From positions 248,001 through 312,000 of the forward strand of contig NZ_SWBQ01000004.1 in assembly GCF_005116445.1 (NCBI RefSeq): 64,000 nt of DNA, given 5' to 3'. Every line of letters starts with the position of its first letter. The stretch's first letter is position 1. This DNA is from Pedobacter frigoris. GTDB taxonomy: Bacteria; Bacteroidota; Bacteroidia; Sphingobacteriales; Sphingobacteriaceae. The position numbers were made by a program, and so were the translations under genes. Under the pieces are notes generated by a model. That model was not told the origin of the DNA, ran no database searches, and worked only from the letters and a program-made list of their open reading frames with translations. This document shows positions 9,927 through 19,008 of the stretch, piece after piece.

Positions 9927-9975
9927 GTGTAAAAAAACTTTCATTTTGCCAATCAGTAATAAATTTAAGTAACTA

Positions 9976-11406
9976 ATGAAACCATTTCATTCCAGAACAA
10001 AAATCGTGGCCACGTTAGGTCCTGCGTCCGCTAAACCTGAAGTTTTATATAGCATGTTCAATGCGGGATTAGACGTTTGCCGTCTGAATTTCTCACACGG
10101 TTCTCAGGCGGATCACCAGGAAGTATTGGATACCATCCGTGGTATCAATGAAAAATACAGCTACAACGTAGGTATACTCGCTGATTTACAAGGTCCTAAA
10201 ATAAGGATCGGTATGGTTAAGGATGGTGGTATACAATTGGTTAACGGAGCCAGAACGGTTATCACCACTCAGAAATGTGTGGGTGATGAGGAGCGTATTT
10301 ATATCACATATGATGCTTTTCCAAGAGATGTAAAACCAAATGAAATCATTCTTTTGGATGATGGTAAGCTGCAGATGCGTGTAATCGAAACCAATCTTGT
10401 AGATGAGGTGGTTTGCGAGGTAGTTCACGGAGGTATACTGACTTCAAGAAAAGGTGTCAACCTGCCAAATACTAAGGTTTCCATCCCATCACTAACTCCT
10501 GAAGATCGTGAAAACCTCGAATTCGTTCTAAAAAATGATGTAGAATGGATCGGATTGTCTTTCGTGCGTAATGCAGAAGATATCATTGAGCTAAAGGAGA
10601 TCATTAAAGCAAGAGGAAAAACTGCGCGTGTAATTGCCAAAATAGAAAAACCAGAAGCGATCGCTAATATTGACGAAATCATTGCAGTATCAGATGGTAT
10701 CATGGTGGCCCGTGGTGACCTGGGAGTGGAGATGCCAATGGAAGAAGTTCCTTTGCTACAAAAGATGATCGTTCAGAAATGCCGTGCCGCATCTAAACCT
10801 GTAATCGTTGCTACGCAGATGCTGGAAAGTATGATTACTACACCAAGACCAACGCGTGCAGAAGTAAATGACGTGGCGAACTCGGTACTTGACGGAGCTG
10901 ATGCAGTAATGTTAAGTGGAGAAACATCAGTAGGGGAGTTTCCACTAATCGTTATCGAGACCATGCAAAAGATCATTCAAAATATCGAAACCAACAATTA
11001 TCCATTCCATCCGGAGAAATTCCTTAAGCCAAAAGCTAGTACTTTCTTAAGTGATGCGGTTTGTGATTCAGCATGTTTCTTATCAAAACAAACCAATGCA
11101 GTCGGTATCGTTTCTATGACTTTGAGCGGATATACTGCGTTTGAAATTTCGAGTCACAGGCCGAAAGCACATACTTATATCTTCACCAGCAATAGAAGTT
11201 TGTTAAACAGTTTAAGTTTATTGTGGGGAGTTCAGGGCTTCTATTACGATAAGTTTGAAAGTACTGATGAGACCATTACGGACGTAAATGACTTGCTGAA
11301 ATCAAAGAAACTGATTAAAAGTGGAGATGTGATCATCAATACCGCAGCCATTCCAATGGAACAAAAAGGTAAAACCAATATGTTAAAGATCACTGTTATC
11401 GATTAA
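9976..11406 (+). CDS. pyk: pyruvate kinase
   Basis: Final glycolytic step: phosphoenolpyruvate plus ADP to pyruvate plus ATP. The metal/substrate motif CRLNFSHGS, the catalytic Lys region AKIEKPEA and IMVARGDLGVEMP are present, followed by the C-terminal alpha/beta domain. At 476 aa it is a full-length type without extra domains. The tRNA-Ser gene follows 47 bases after its stop, with its own promoter-like element. Confidence 0.97.
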   Translation: MKPFHSRTKIVATLGPASAKPEVLYSMFNAGLDVCRLNFSHGSQADHQEVLDTIRGINEKYSYNVGILADLQGPKIRIGMVKDGGIQLVNGARTVITTQKCVGDEERIYITYDAFPRDVKPNEIILLDDGKLQMRVIETNLVDEVVCEVVHGGILTSRKGVNLPNTKVSIPSLTPEDRENLEFVLKNDVEWIGLSFVRNAEDIIELKEIIKARGKTARVIAKIEKPEAIANIDEIIAVSDGIMVARGDLGVEMPMEEVPLLQKMIVQKCRAASKPVIVATQMLESMITTPRPTRAEVNDVANSVLDGADAVMLSGETSVGEFPLIVIETMQKIIQNIETNNYPFHPEKFLKPKASTFLSDAVCDSACFLSKQTNAVGIVSMTLSGYTAFEISSHRPKAHTYIFTSNRSLLNSLSLLWGVQGFYYDKFESTDETITDVNDLLKSKKLIKSGDVIINTAAIPMEQKGKTNMLKITVID

Positions 11407-11432
11407 TATTCCTTAGCATTCGAAAATTTTTC

Positions 11433-11440
11433 TACTTTTG
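11433..11440 (+). promoter_or_regulatory. -7 element (TACTTTTG) of tRNA-Ser
   Basis: TACTTTTG fits TAnnTTTG and lies 13 bases before the mature tRNA 5' end, a normal distance for a tRNA gene. Confidence 0.5.
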
Positions 11441-11453
11441 CAATCCGCAAAAA

Positions 11454-11541
11454 GGAGAGGTGTCCGAGTGGTTGAAGGAGCACGCCTGGAAAGTGTGTAT
11501 ACCTCAAAAGGGTATCGCGGGTTCGAATCCCGCCCTCTCCG
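11454..11541 (+). tRNA. tRNA-Ser(GGA)
   Basis: Class II tRNA. Acceptor GGAGAGG pairs with CCTCTCC and the discriminator is G73. The anticodon loop CTGGAAA has anticodon GGA at 11488-11490. There is a long variable arm, and the T-arm is GCGGG-TTCGAAT-CCCGC. CCA is not encoded. The body closely resembles known bacterial tRNA-Ser(GGA). Confidence 0.97.
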
Positions 11542-11586
11542 CATAAACCAGTAAAGCCCGGCATTGCCGGGCTTTACTGGTTTATG
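11542..11586. terminator. strong perfect-stem terminator after tRNA-Ser
   Basis: Perfect 21-bp inverted repeat (arms 11542-11562 and 11566-11586) around a three-base ATT loop; the core is AAGCCCGGC/GCCGGGCTT. It starts one base after the tRNA discriminator. The stem ends in TTTAT rather than a long T-run. Confidence 0.8.
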
Positions 11587-11688
11587 CCCCTGGTATTTTG
11601 CGATATTTACCTAACTCCTAAGTAATTTATAAGGGGCTAAAAAGAGCGTTGTAAGGGTAAGGTACCTGTTTGCCTTAAAATTCCTTAT

Positions 11689-11868
11689 ATGAGTCTTCTA
11701 TTCTTCTTTATTGATTGCATCCTGGTTTTGAAGGTCAGGAACTATATGATATACGTGAATGCTGCGGGCGATCTGGTAAGTACTACACTCTATTTAGGGG
11801 CTATACAGTATGATCCGGATGAAAAGCGTAATTTTAAAACCGCAAGTTTCGGATTTTATGGCGACTAA
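11689..11868 (+). CDS. small hypothetical ORF (59 aa)
   Basis: ATG at 11689 opens a 59-codon frame ending at TAA 11866-11868. The protein has a hydrophobic N-terminus (MSLLFFFIDCILVL) and a charged end (YDPDEKRNFKTASFGFYGD). It lies in the 308-base gap between the tRNA-Ser terminator and the AraC-MGMT gene. I recognise no family; it may be a fragment of a decayed gene. Confidence 0.3.
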   Translation: MSLLFFFIDCILVLKVRNYMIYVNAAGDLVSTTLYLGAIQYDPDEKRNFKTASFGFYGD

Positions 11869-11894
11869 TTCTGCCCGATCTTTGTTGTAAATAA

Positions 11895-12752
11895 ATGATC
11901 ATGAAAGTTCAGGAAAAAATAAACTATCATCGCATTGCTGAAGCAATAGATTATATCAGGCAGAACTTTAAACGGCAGCCTAATCTGGATGAGGTTGCAG
12001 AGAAAGTTCACTTAAGTCCGTTTCATTTTCAAAAGATGTTTACTAAATGGGCTGGTACAACACCTAAGAAATTTCTTCAGTATACCAGTATTGAGTATGC
12101 AAAAAGATTGTTAAAAGAGCAGCAGGCAACACTGTCTAAAGCGGCATACGAAACGGGTTTGTCCGGCACCAGCCGATTGCATGATCTGTTTGTGAATATA
12201 GAGGGAATGACACCTGCAGAATATAAAAATGGGGGAAAAGATCTGCTGATTAACTATAGTTTTGCGGAAAGTCCTTTTGGTAATCTGGTTATTGCAAGCA
12301 CAACAAAGGGGGTGTGTCATATTGCTTTTGAAGAAGACGAAACTATCGCGCTAGATGCGTTAATTAGAAAATTCCCTAATGCCTCTTTTCATCGAAGATT
12401 GGATTTAATGCAGCAGAATGCGCTTTTTGTATTTCAAAATGACTGGGAGAAGTTGCCCGAAATAAAACTACACCTTAAGGGGACTGAGTTTCAGCTAAAA
12501 GTATGGGAAGCTCTTTTGAAAATCCCTATGGGTAAACTTAGTACTTATGGTGACATTGCGAAAAATATAGAAAAACCGAAGGCATCGCGGGCTGTTGGTA
12601 CAGCGATAGGGAGTAACCCTGTGGCTTTTCTGATCCCATGTCATCGTGTGATACAATCTACAGGAGATCTTGGTGGGTATATGTGGGGCGTTACCCGAAA
12701 AACAGCTATTATAGGATGGGAAGGAGGAAAGTGTGAATCTTTTGCCTTATGA
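11895..12752 (+). CDS. AraC-type HTH / methylated-DNA-cysteine S-methyltransferase fusion (Ada-like)
   Basis: Suicide repair protein that moves the alkyl group from O6-alkylguanine to its own cysteine. Residues about 8-112 form an AraC-type double helix-turn-helix. Residues about 120-285 form the MGMT domain with the acceptor motif PCHRV, Cys249. The N-terminal zinc domain of classical Ada, which senses methylphosphotriesters, is absent. ATG at 11895 or 11901 are both possible starts. alkB begins inside its 3' end and shares its message. The context says alkylation-damage response; with no Ada sensor domain, how it would be induced is unclear. Confidence 0.93.
   Translation: MIMKVQEKINYHRIAEAIDYIRQNFKRQPNLDEVAEKVHLSPFHFQKMFTKWAGTTPKKFLQYTSIEYAKRLLKEQQATLSKAAYETGLSGTSRLHDLFVNIEGMTPAEYKNGGKDLLINYSFAESPFGNLVIASTTKGVCHIAFEEDETIALDALIRKFPNASFHRRLDLMQQNALFVFQNDWEKLPEIKLHLKGTEFQLKVWEALLKIPMGKLSTYGDIAKNIEKPKASRAVGTAIGSNPVAFLIPCHRVIQSTGDLGGYMWGVTRKTAIIGWEGGKCESFAL
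12721..12727 (+). promoter_or_regulatory. ribosome binding site AAGGAGG for the GTG-start alkB
   Basis: AAGGAGG lies five bases before GTG 12733, inside the preceding gene. Strong Shine-Dalgarno sites are unusual in Bacteroidota, and this one supports the GTG start and coupled translation. Confidence 0.55.
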
Positions 12753-13308
12753 TGGTACCGTAAATTATTATGGTCGTATTATGCCTGATGCGGCGGCTGA
12801 TAGGTATCTGGAGATCCTGCTTACAGAGATTGAATGGAAGAATGATGAAGCTGTTATTTTCGGGAGGCACATTTTTACCAAACGGAAAGTAGCCTGGTAT
12901 GGAGAGCTGGATTTTGAATACACTTACTCTAATCGTACTAAACGTGCATTACCCTGGACAAAAACGCTTCTTGAATTAAAGGATATTGCCGAAAAGGTAA
13001 CGGGAGAGACTTATAATTCCTGTTTGCTTAATCTTTATCATAACGGAGATGAAGGAATGGCCTGGCATAGTGATGGGGAAAAGGACCTGAAAAAGAATGG
13101 TGCAATTGGCTCTATGAGTTTTGGTGCCGAACGCAAATTTATGTTTAAGCATAAAGAGAGTAAGGCAAAGGTTTCGACGGTGCTATCACATGGTAGCCTG
13201 CTTGTTATGAAAGACACTACTCAGACGCATTGGCTGCATAGATTGCCGCCTACTAAAACCGTATCTACGCCACGTGTGAATTTGACATTTAGAACGATTG
13301 TAAAATAA
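12733..13308 (+). CDS. alkB: AlkB-type alpha-ketoglutarate-dependent dioxygenase
   Basis: Fe(II)/2-oxoglutarate enzyme that oxidatively removes methyl groups from 1-methyladenine and 3-methylcytosine in DNA. The metal ligands are in WHSDGE (HxD) and in THWLHRLP, and the 2-oxoglutarate/substrate arginines are in TPRVNLTFR. It has 191 aa. GTG is chosen because no ATG occurs in frame before codon 17 and the N-terminus LLPYDGTVNYYG fits the family. It overlaps the AraC-MGMT gene by 20 bases in another frame. A bidirectional terminator follows. Confidence 0.93.
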   Translation: MNLLPYDGTVNYYGRIMPDAAADRYLEILLTEIEWKNDEAVIFGRHIFTKRKVAWYGELDFEYTYSNRTKRALPWTKTLLELKDIAEKVTGETYNSCLLNLYHNGDEGMAWHSDGEKDLKKNGAIGSMSFGAERKFMFKHKESKAKVSTVLSHGSLLVMKDTTQTHWLHRLPPTKTVSTPRVNLTFRTIVK

Positions 13309-13310
13309 AA

Positions 13311-13337
13311 AGAGGCTAACCTTTTCGGCTAGCCTCT
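13311..13337. terminator. bidirectional terminator alkB / M16-like gene
   Basis: AGAGGCTA and TAGCCTCT form the stem, extended by CC/GG with offset bulges, around a T-rich loop. An A-run precedes it. It separates two convergent genes. Confidence 0.75.
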
Positions 13338-13347
13338 AATCAAAATG

Positions 13348-13971
13348 TTATTTGCTGATTTCGGTCGGAGCTACTGCTTTCCAGCTACCGAATGCTTTCT
13401 TAGCTAGAATTTTGGCCTGTCCGGTTGTAATGTTCCCTGCAATGGTCAGGTATGATTTCGAAGGAATAGACATTGCATCATAAAGCGTCTTTACATCATT
13501 CAAAGTCAAACCGGCCAGCGTTTCTTCTGTAAAGGTTTCCGGATAGAAGCGGTCTCTTGCTTTTACGCTATGTATCAGTTCAGTCTTGTATTTATCAAAC
13601 AGCTCCTGTTCCATCATAGGTTCCTGTACAGAAACGGATAAAGCCTGCAAGGCCATCTCAAAATCTGATGTCACGGCATTGATGTTGCCTCCTTTTTCAG
13701 TAAAGCTAACCTGATTTGCTTGTGATGCAGCAGTGCTGTTTAGCATTGCAGTTAATATTTCTTTAGCGCCTGTTTTATTAATTTGATCTATAAGATCAGC
13801 CTCATAAGTAAAACTGGAGAAAACTTTTGCAGCCTCATTATTTTCGGCTACGACTACTGTAAGTCCATTTTTTAGTTTAAAGCTCACAGGATCTTTCATG
13901 TGTCCTGACTGCGCGTTTACAAATTGAGAATAAAGGATCGTTAATGTTAGTGTTAAAAGGATTTTGTTCAT
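13348..13971 (-). CDS. secreted single-domain M16-like protein lacking the zinc motif
   Basis: Signal peptide at residues 1-20 (ending VNAQ). A domain resembling peptidase M16/insulinase follows: it opens with VSFKLKNGLTVVVAEN and contains FTEKGGNINAVTSDFEMALQALS and the late segment LTIAGNIT. The catalytic HxxEH is missing: where it should follow the start of the domain there is GAKEILTAML. At 207 aa it covers about one M16 half-domain, against 400-900 aa for active proteases. Probably a non-catalytic partner or remnant; no catalytic M16 gene is adjacent. Confidence 0.7.
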   Translation of the reverse strand: MNKILLTLTLTILYSQFVNAQSGHMKDPVSFKLKNGLTVVVAENNEAAKVFSSFTYEADLIDQINKTGAKEILTAMLNSTAASQANQVSFTEKGGNINAVTSDFEMALQALSVSVQEPMMEQELFDKYKTELIHSVKARDRFYPETFTEETLAGLTLNDVKTLYDAMSIPSKSYLTIAGNITTGQAKILAKKAFGSWKAVAPTEISK

Positions 13972-14152
13972 TTTTTATAGGTTTTAACTTTTATAACATT
14001 ACCAAAATTACGCGCTACCTGAGCCTAATGGAATGAGGGATAGGCAGAAAGGCATAACTTCCCGACGAATAACGGAAATTTCCTGTTCATTTTGTTCATT
14101 TTTAAAATTATTCGTTATTATCTCTATTTTTAGTTACTTATCCTTAGCCCTC

Positions 14153-14848
14153 ATGAAGTGTTTAGTTGTAGACGATGATATTCTTGCCAGAACAGTATTA
14201 AAGCAGATGATCAGCACGGATTCTTCTCTTACACTGATTGGAGAGTGCGATGATGCTATTCAGGCTTACAGGGAGATTATTGCCAGCCAGATAGATATAT
14301 TGTTTCTGGATATTGAGATGCCGGGCATGACAGGAATAGAGTTGGTGAAGAGCCTGGAAGGAAAAAGGCCAATGATTATTTTTACAACTTCAACCGTTAA
14401 TTATGCGGCCGAGGCATTCGACTTGAATGTTGTTGATTTTCTAATAAAACCGATTGTACCTGGGCGTTTTTTACAGTCAGTAGAGAAAGCGAGAGAAATA
14501 TTGAAAACCAAAAACCTGTCTGTAAGTAATAGGGAAGATGAGTTTGTGTTCATCAGAGATTCCAATGTGGTGAGAAGAATTAAAGTCGGTGAAATCTTAT
14601 ATATGGAAGCGATGGGTGACTATGTTAAGATATATATTGAAGGACGTGTTTACAGTATCCATTCTTCCCTGAAATCGGTAGAGCAAAAGCTTTCACAAGC
14701 TGTTTTTTTGAGGGTGCATCGCTCGTTTATCATTAATGTAAGCAAGATAGATACATTAGAAGGCGGAACGCTGATCATCAACAAGATGCTTGTCCCTGTT
14801 TCAGATGCTTATCGTTCCGCCTTAAATAAGCGAATGCAAATTCTTTAA
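14153..14848 (+). CDS. LytTR-type response regulator
   Basis: Two-component regulator. The N-terminal receiver has the acidic pocket VVDDD (residues 5-9), phospho-acceptor Asp53 in FLDIEMPG, and the conserved Lys in IKPI. The C-terminal LytTR DNA-binding domain (about 135-230) includes ILYMEAMGDYVKIY and FLRVHRSFIIN. The frame is open for 40 codons upstream, but the ATG at 14153 (MKCLVVDDD) gives the standard receiver start. No histidine kinase is adjacent; LytS-type partners are often encoded elsewhere. Its stop overlaps that of convergent glpF by four bases. Confidence 0.9.
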   Translation: MKCLVVDDDILARTVLKQMISTDSSLTLIGECDDAIQAYREIIASQIDILFLDIEMPGMTGIELVKSLEGKRPMIIFTTSTVNYAAEAFDLNVVDFLIKPIVPGRFLQSVEKAREILKTKNLSVSNREDEFVFIRDSNVVRRIKVGEILYMEAMGDYVKIYIEGRVYSIHSSLKSVEQKLSQAVFLRVHRSFIINVSKIDTLEGGTLIINKMLVPVSDAYRSALNKRMQIL

Positions 14849-15576
14849 ATCTTAATGTAAGAATGCAATAGCGCAGCAAGCGCACAACCGATTAGCGGCC
14901 CTGCTACCGGAATCCACGCATATCCCCAGTTGTTACCGCCTTTGCCAGCTATTGGCAATATGGCATGCATAATTCTTGGGCCAAGATCCCTTGCCGGATT
15001 AATGGCATATCCGGTGGTTCCTCCTAATGATAAGCCTATTACCCATACTAAAAAGGTTACAGGCAAAGCACCGATAGAGCCAAGACCGATGGGTGTTTTC
15101 TCTGTGCCCATCGCTGCATCAGTGAAATGGAAGATCACAAAGATCAGTACAAAAGTGCCAAGAATCTCGCTGAACAAGTTTGAGATTGTATTTGGCATGG
15201 CTGGAGCGGTACAAAAAGTAGCCTGTTTTGCTCCCTGATCTGCGGTTCCTTTATAAAAGTCTTTATAAAGAAGCCACACAAATAGTGAGCCTGCCATAGC
15301 GCCAATAAATTGCGCAGCAATGTATTCCGGAGCTAGTGCCCAACTGAATTTTCCGGCCAAAGCAAGCCCGATTGTAACGGCAGGGTTTAGGTGTGCCCCG
15401 CTATACGGTCCGGCGATGACAACGCCTACAAATACGGCAAAAGCCCAGGCTGTAGTAATTACTATCCATCCACCATTATTGCCTTTGGTTCCATTTAAAA
15501 CTACGTTGGCAACGACCCCGTTGCCTAAAAGTATCATAAACATGGTGCCGAGTATTTCGGCTGAAAATGCTGACAT
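14845..15576 (-). CDS. glpF: glycerol facilitator / MIP-family channel
   Basis: Inner-membrane channel for passive glycerol entry. Six membrane segments and two half-helix motifs are visible: HLNPAVTIG and AINPARDLGP. The NPARD form with Asp after Arg marks glycerol-conducting members rather than water-only aquaporins. It has 243 aa. It is encoded 26 bases after glpK in the same direction, which fits uptake followed by trapping through phosphorylation. Confidence 0.92.
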   Translation of the reverse strand: MSAFSAEILGTMFMILLGNGVVANVVLNGTKGNNGGWIVITTAWAFAVFVGVVIAGPYSGAHLNPAVTIGLALAGKFSWALAPEYIAAQFIGAMAGSLFVWLLYKDFYKGTADQGAKQATFCTAPAMPNTISNLFSEILGTFVLIFVIFHFTDAAMGTEKTPIGLGSIGALPVTFLVWVIGLSLGGTTGYAINPARDLGPRIMHAILPIAGKGGNNWGYAWIPVAGPLIGCALAALLHSYIKI

Positions 15577-15602
15577 CTTATTTTCTTTTATATTGTAAAT
15601 AA

Positions 15603-17093
15603 TTAATTTTCTGCATTAGCTTTGGCTGCTTTCACCGCTCTGTTCCAGCCTTTGATTCTGTCTTCGATATCATCTGCTTTCCCGGATTTGAAGCTGGTGT
15701 CTATCTTCCATTGTCCGCTGATGTCATCCATGTTGTTCCAGTATCCTACCGCCAATCCAGCGAGATATGCCGCACCTAAGGCGGTAACTTCTGTCACCTG
15801 CGGGCGTATTACAGTGGTATCCAGGATGTCGGCTTGAAACTGCATAAGCATGTCATTGGATGTTGCGCCTCCGTCTACACGTAATTCTTTGATGTTCAGT
15901 CCTGAGTCTGCTTCCATGGCTTTCAAGACTTCCATCGTTTGAAAAGCAATACTTTCTACGGCTGCCCTGGCCAGATGTGCCTTTGTTGTGCCTCTTGTAA
16001 TGCCTGTAATAGTACCCCTTGCGTCCTGATTCCAGTGCGGAGCCCCTAAGCCGGCAAAAGCCGGTACCAGGTAAACCCCGCCTGTGTCTTGCACCTGCAT
16101 TGCAAGTGCCTCCACTTCAGCAGAAGTATTGATGATACCCAGCCCATCTCTCAGCCATTGTACTACTGCGCCTCCAATAAAAATACTTCCTTCAAGCGCA
16201 TATTGTACTTTGCCGTTTATTTTCCAGGCAATTGTGGTTACAAGGTTATTTTGTGATACAATTGGCTTATCGCCAATATTCATCAGCATGAAACATCCGG
16301 TACCGTAAGTGTTTTTCACCATTCCTTTTTCAGTACACATCTGTCCAAACAAGGCGGCCTGCTGATCACCGGCAATACCTGCTATCGGAATTTTTGCAGC
16401 AAAAACATTCCCTGTTGTTTCTCCATATACTTCACTTGATGATTTCACTTCAGGCAGTATATTTCTTGGGATGTCAAAAAGCCGGAGTAGCTCTTCGTCC
16501 CAATCCATAGTATGGATGTTGTAGATCATCGTTCTCGATGCATTGCTCACATCTGTCACGTGCACCCTTCCATCTGTCAATTTCCAGATTAACCACGAGT
16601 CTATAGTGCCAAATGCAAGATCTCCGGCAGCGGCTTGTTCTCTGGCTCCCGCCATATTGTCTAAAATCCATTTGATCTTTGTCGCAGAGAAGTAGGCATC
16701 CAGTACCAAGCCTGTTTTTTCCTGTATCTCCTTTGCTTTTCCCTGTGCTTTGAGTTCATCACAAAATCCCGAGGTGCGCCTGTCTTGCCATACTATTGCG
16801 TTGTATAAAGGTTCTCCTGTTTTCTTATCCCATATCACGGTGGTTTCACGCTGATTTGTTATACCAATAGCCGCGATGTCTGTTGGTGTTAGCCCACCTT
16901 TTACTATGGCTTCAGCAGCCACGCTTACCTGAGTAGACCATATTTCAGCAGCATTGTGTTCTACCCATCCTGGTTTCGGATAAATTTGTTCAAATTCTTT
17001 TTGCGCTATCGAAACAATACTACCTTCTTTATTAAATACAATCGCCCTTGAACTTGTTGTTCCCTGATCAAAGGATAAAATATATTCGCTCAT
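15603..17093 (-). CDS. glpK: glycerol kinase
   Basis: ATP-dependent phosphorylation of glycerol to glycerol-3-phosphate. The N-terminal FGGY-kinase signature [14 protein letters not shown], the substrate region NQRETT and the ATP-site motif GTGCFMLMN are present. Length 496 aa is typical. It is the first gene of glpK-glpF. Two clear dyad symmetries lie in the 308-base upstream region and are candidate operators. Confidence 0.97.
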   Translation of the reverse strand: MSEYILSFDQGTTSSRAIVFNKEGSIVSIAQKEFEQIYPKPGWVEHNAAEIWSTQVSVAAEAIVKGGLTPTDIAAIGITNQRETTVIWDKKTGEPLYNAIVWQDRRTSGFCDELKAQGKAKEIQEKTGLVLDAYFSATKIKWILDNMAGAREQAAAGDLAFGTIDSWLIWKLTDGRVHVTDVSNASRTMIYNIHTMDWDEELLRLFDIPRNILPEVKSSSEVYGETTGNVFAAKIPIAGIAGDQQAALFGQMCTEKGMVKNTYGTGCFMLMNIGDKPIVSQNNLVTTIAWKINGKVQYALEGSIFIGGAVVQWLRDGLGIINTSAEVEALAMQVQDTGGVYLVPAFAGLGAPHWNQDARGTITGITRGTTKAHLARAAVESIAFQTMEVLKAMEADSGLNIKELRVDGGATSNDMLMQFQADILDTTVIRPQVTEVTALGAAYLAGLAVGYWNNMDDISGQWKIDTSFKSGKADDIEDRIKGWNRAVKAAKANAEN

Positions 17094-17172
17094 ACGTATG
17101 TTTGGAATAATGTGTAATTAAACGTAAGTATAAACAATCATTTTCGAAAGTAAAAGGAAACAATGTGAAATA

Positions 17173-17239
17173 TTTAGCTACATAGCTAAAAATGTTTTGA
17201 CGCTTCATAATTTAATAGATTGTATCAAATTCGATACAA
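17173..17239. promoter_or_regulatory. two dyad elements upstream of glpK
   Basis: TTTAGCTA-CA-TAGCTAAA at 17173-17190 is a perfect 8-bp dyad. TTGTATC-AAATTC-GATACAA at 17220-17239 is a perfect 7-bp dyad. Both lie 80-150 bases before glpK, between it and a divergent barrel gene. Neither is followed by a T-run, so they look like protein-binding sites. The rest of 17094-17401 is AT-rich with no other feature I can support. Confidence 0.5.
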
Positions 17240-17401
17240 CATGCTGTTGCTTACTGTATGTGAAACAGATGGTCATTTTTCAATTTAAAGTGTTGGTTTG
17301 TAAGTCATAAATAAACTTTACTGGTGTTTTGGAAAGGTTTTTTAATGTGAGGGTTAATGTTTGGCACATTTCTTTCATCATCCGGTTAAAAACTATAACA
17401 C

Positions 17402-18016
17402 ATGAAAAAGATTATTATTCTGGCCTTAGGCCTTTTCGCAGCAGGTGCAGTAAATGCACAAAGTCCAATTAGATTGGGTGTTAAAGCAGGTGTAAATCTA
17501 CCGAACATCATCAAGGATGATGGCAACAACGATTTTAAAACTAAAGTGAACACGGGATTTAATGCTGGTGTTACACTAGATATCAACTTGATTAAAGGAT
17601 TAGCCTTTACTCCGGAACTTTTATACGCCACAAAAGGGTATAAAGCTGAAACGGCTTTTGGTGATTTTACCCAAACTACACATTTTATTGATATCCCAAT
17701 TCTTGCAAGTATCAATCTTGGGGGAAGTGGATTGAACCTGGTAGCGGGTCCGCAAGTTTCATTTTTAGTATCAACAAAAAATAAGTTTGAGAACGGTTTT
17801 GGAACAGCAGAGCAGGAAATCATTGAGGATAAATCAGACAGATTCAAAAAAAGTCTTGTAGGCGGATTGATTGGATTTAGATATGACATCAATGACAAGT
17901 TTGATATACACGGTCGTTATGCACTTGATTTCCAAAAAAATAACGAAGACGGTACAAAGGAAACACCTGAATTTAAAAACCAGGTATTTTCTCTTGGGCT
18001 AGGTGTTAAATTCTAA
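17402..18016 (+). CDS. PorT-like outer-membrane beta-barrel protein
   Basis: Signal peptide at residues 1-20 (AAGAVNAQ), then alternating amphipathic strands (RLGVKAGVNLPNI, FTPELLYATKGYKAE, FIDIPILASINLG) and a final strand ending VFSLGLGVKF with a terminal Phe, typical of small 8-stranded barrels annotated as porin or PorT family. It has 204 aa. It is followed by a T-rich terminator and then by a related barrel gene. The ligand is unknown. Confidence 0.85.
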   Translation: MKKIIILALGLFAAGAVNAQSPIRLGVKAGVNLPNIIKDDGNNDFKTKVNTGFNAGVTLDINLIKGLAFTPELLYATKGYKAETAFGDFTQTTHFIDIPILASINLGGSGLNLVAGPQVSFLVSTKNKFENGFGTAEQEIIEDKSDRFKKSLVGGLIGFRYDINDKFDIHGRYALDFQKNNEDGTKETPEFKNQVFSLGLGVKF

Positions 18017-18041
18017 AATAAAACCCTAAATTTTAATTGAG

Positions 18042-18067
18042 AAGCCGCCTGATCAGCGGCTTTTTTT
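18042..18067 (+). terminator. terminator after first barrel gene
   Basis: AAGCCGC / GCGGCTT stem with a seven-base loop, followed by a T-run. Confidence 0.85.
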
Positions 18068-18265
18068 GTGCTTTTGTATTTCATTTAAGACACTCTTCGC
18101 TTTGTATACAGACTTAATGTATGTTGCTGTTTATTTTTGCTGTGATTGTGTTCTAATTAATTGTTTTACAGTGCTTTGCACTCTTTATTTCCTCAGTTTC
18201 AGGGGTTGTTTTCAGATGTTTGGCATGGTTATTACACTGCATTCATCAAAAATAAAACAGAAATT

Positions 18266-18910
18266 ATGAAAAAATTATTCATTATAGGACTAGGATTAAC
18301 TGTAAGCAGTTTAGCCTTTCAAGCAAAAGCGCAGACATCACAAGCAGCAGCAAATGATAAGATGAAATTTGGTATTCGTGCAGGTGCTAACCTCATGAAA
18401 ATGGGTAAATTCCAATTTGCAGATCAATACTATTCAACAGATTCTAAAGTGGGATTTCAGGCAGGTATATATGCTGATCTTCCAATGGGTGGCGGTTTTG
18501 CATTTCTTCCAGAAATCTCTTATGTTCAAAAAGGAGCAAAACTGGAAGCGACAGTAGCTGGTAATACAGGTACATTTGATGCTACAGTTTCTTACCTGGA
18601 CATTCCGGTACTGATTGGATACAAAGCCACGCCGGAACTGACAGTTTTTGCAGGACCACAGGTTTCATTCCTGCTTGCTCAAAAATCGACCATTAAAGCA
18701 AATAATGATCCTCAGACAGAAACGACCAGCACCGAGAATTTCAGTAAATCCCTGGCAGGTGGTGCAATAGGTCTTGGATATAGCATTACGCCGAATATCA
18801 ATATCAACGGAAGATATAGTATGGATTTTCAAAAAGCGCTGAAAGATAATGTAAATCAGGACAAGATTAAAAACAGTGGATTCGCACTGTCGCTTGGGTA
18901 TACATTTTAA
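18266..18910 (+). CDS. PorT-like outer-membrane beta-barrel protein (second copy)
   Basis: 214 aa with a signal peptide ending KAQ near residue 19 and the same strand pattern as its neighbour (FGIRAGANLMKM, FLPEISYVQKGAKLE, YLDIPVLIGYKA, AGPQVSFLL, terminal ALSLGYTF). The frame is open for 35 codons upstream of 18266, but the ATG at 18266 (MKKLFIIGLG) gives a proper signal peptide and is chosen. It is a divergent paralogue of the preceding gene, separated from it by a terminator, so probably independently transcribed. Confidence 0.87.
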   Translation: MKKLFIIGLGLTVSSLAFQAKAQTSQAAANDKMKFGIRAGANLMKMGKFQFADQYYSTDSKVGFQAGIYADLPMGGGFAFLPEISYVQKGAKLEATVAGNTGTFDATVSYLDIPVLIGYKATPELTVFAGPQVSFLLAQKSTIKANNDPQTETTSTENFSKSLAGGAIGLGYSITPNININGRYSMDFQKALKDNVNQDKIKNSGFALSLGYTF

Positions 18911-19008
18911 TAAAAATAGGATTAGAGGAAACAAAAATATCTCTGGTTCGTTATTATGTCAAGAGTAAGTATTAAAGTAATCGTTTTTTAAAATAAAATC
19001 ATCTGATT

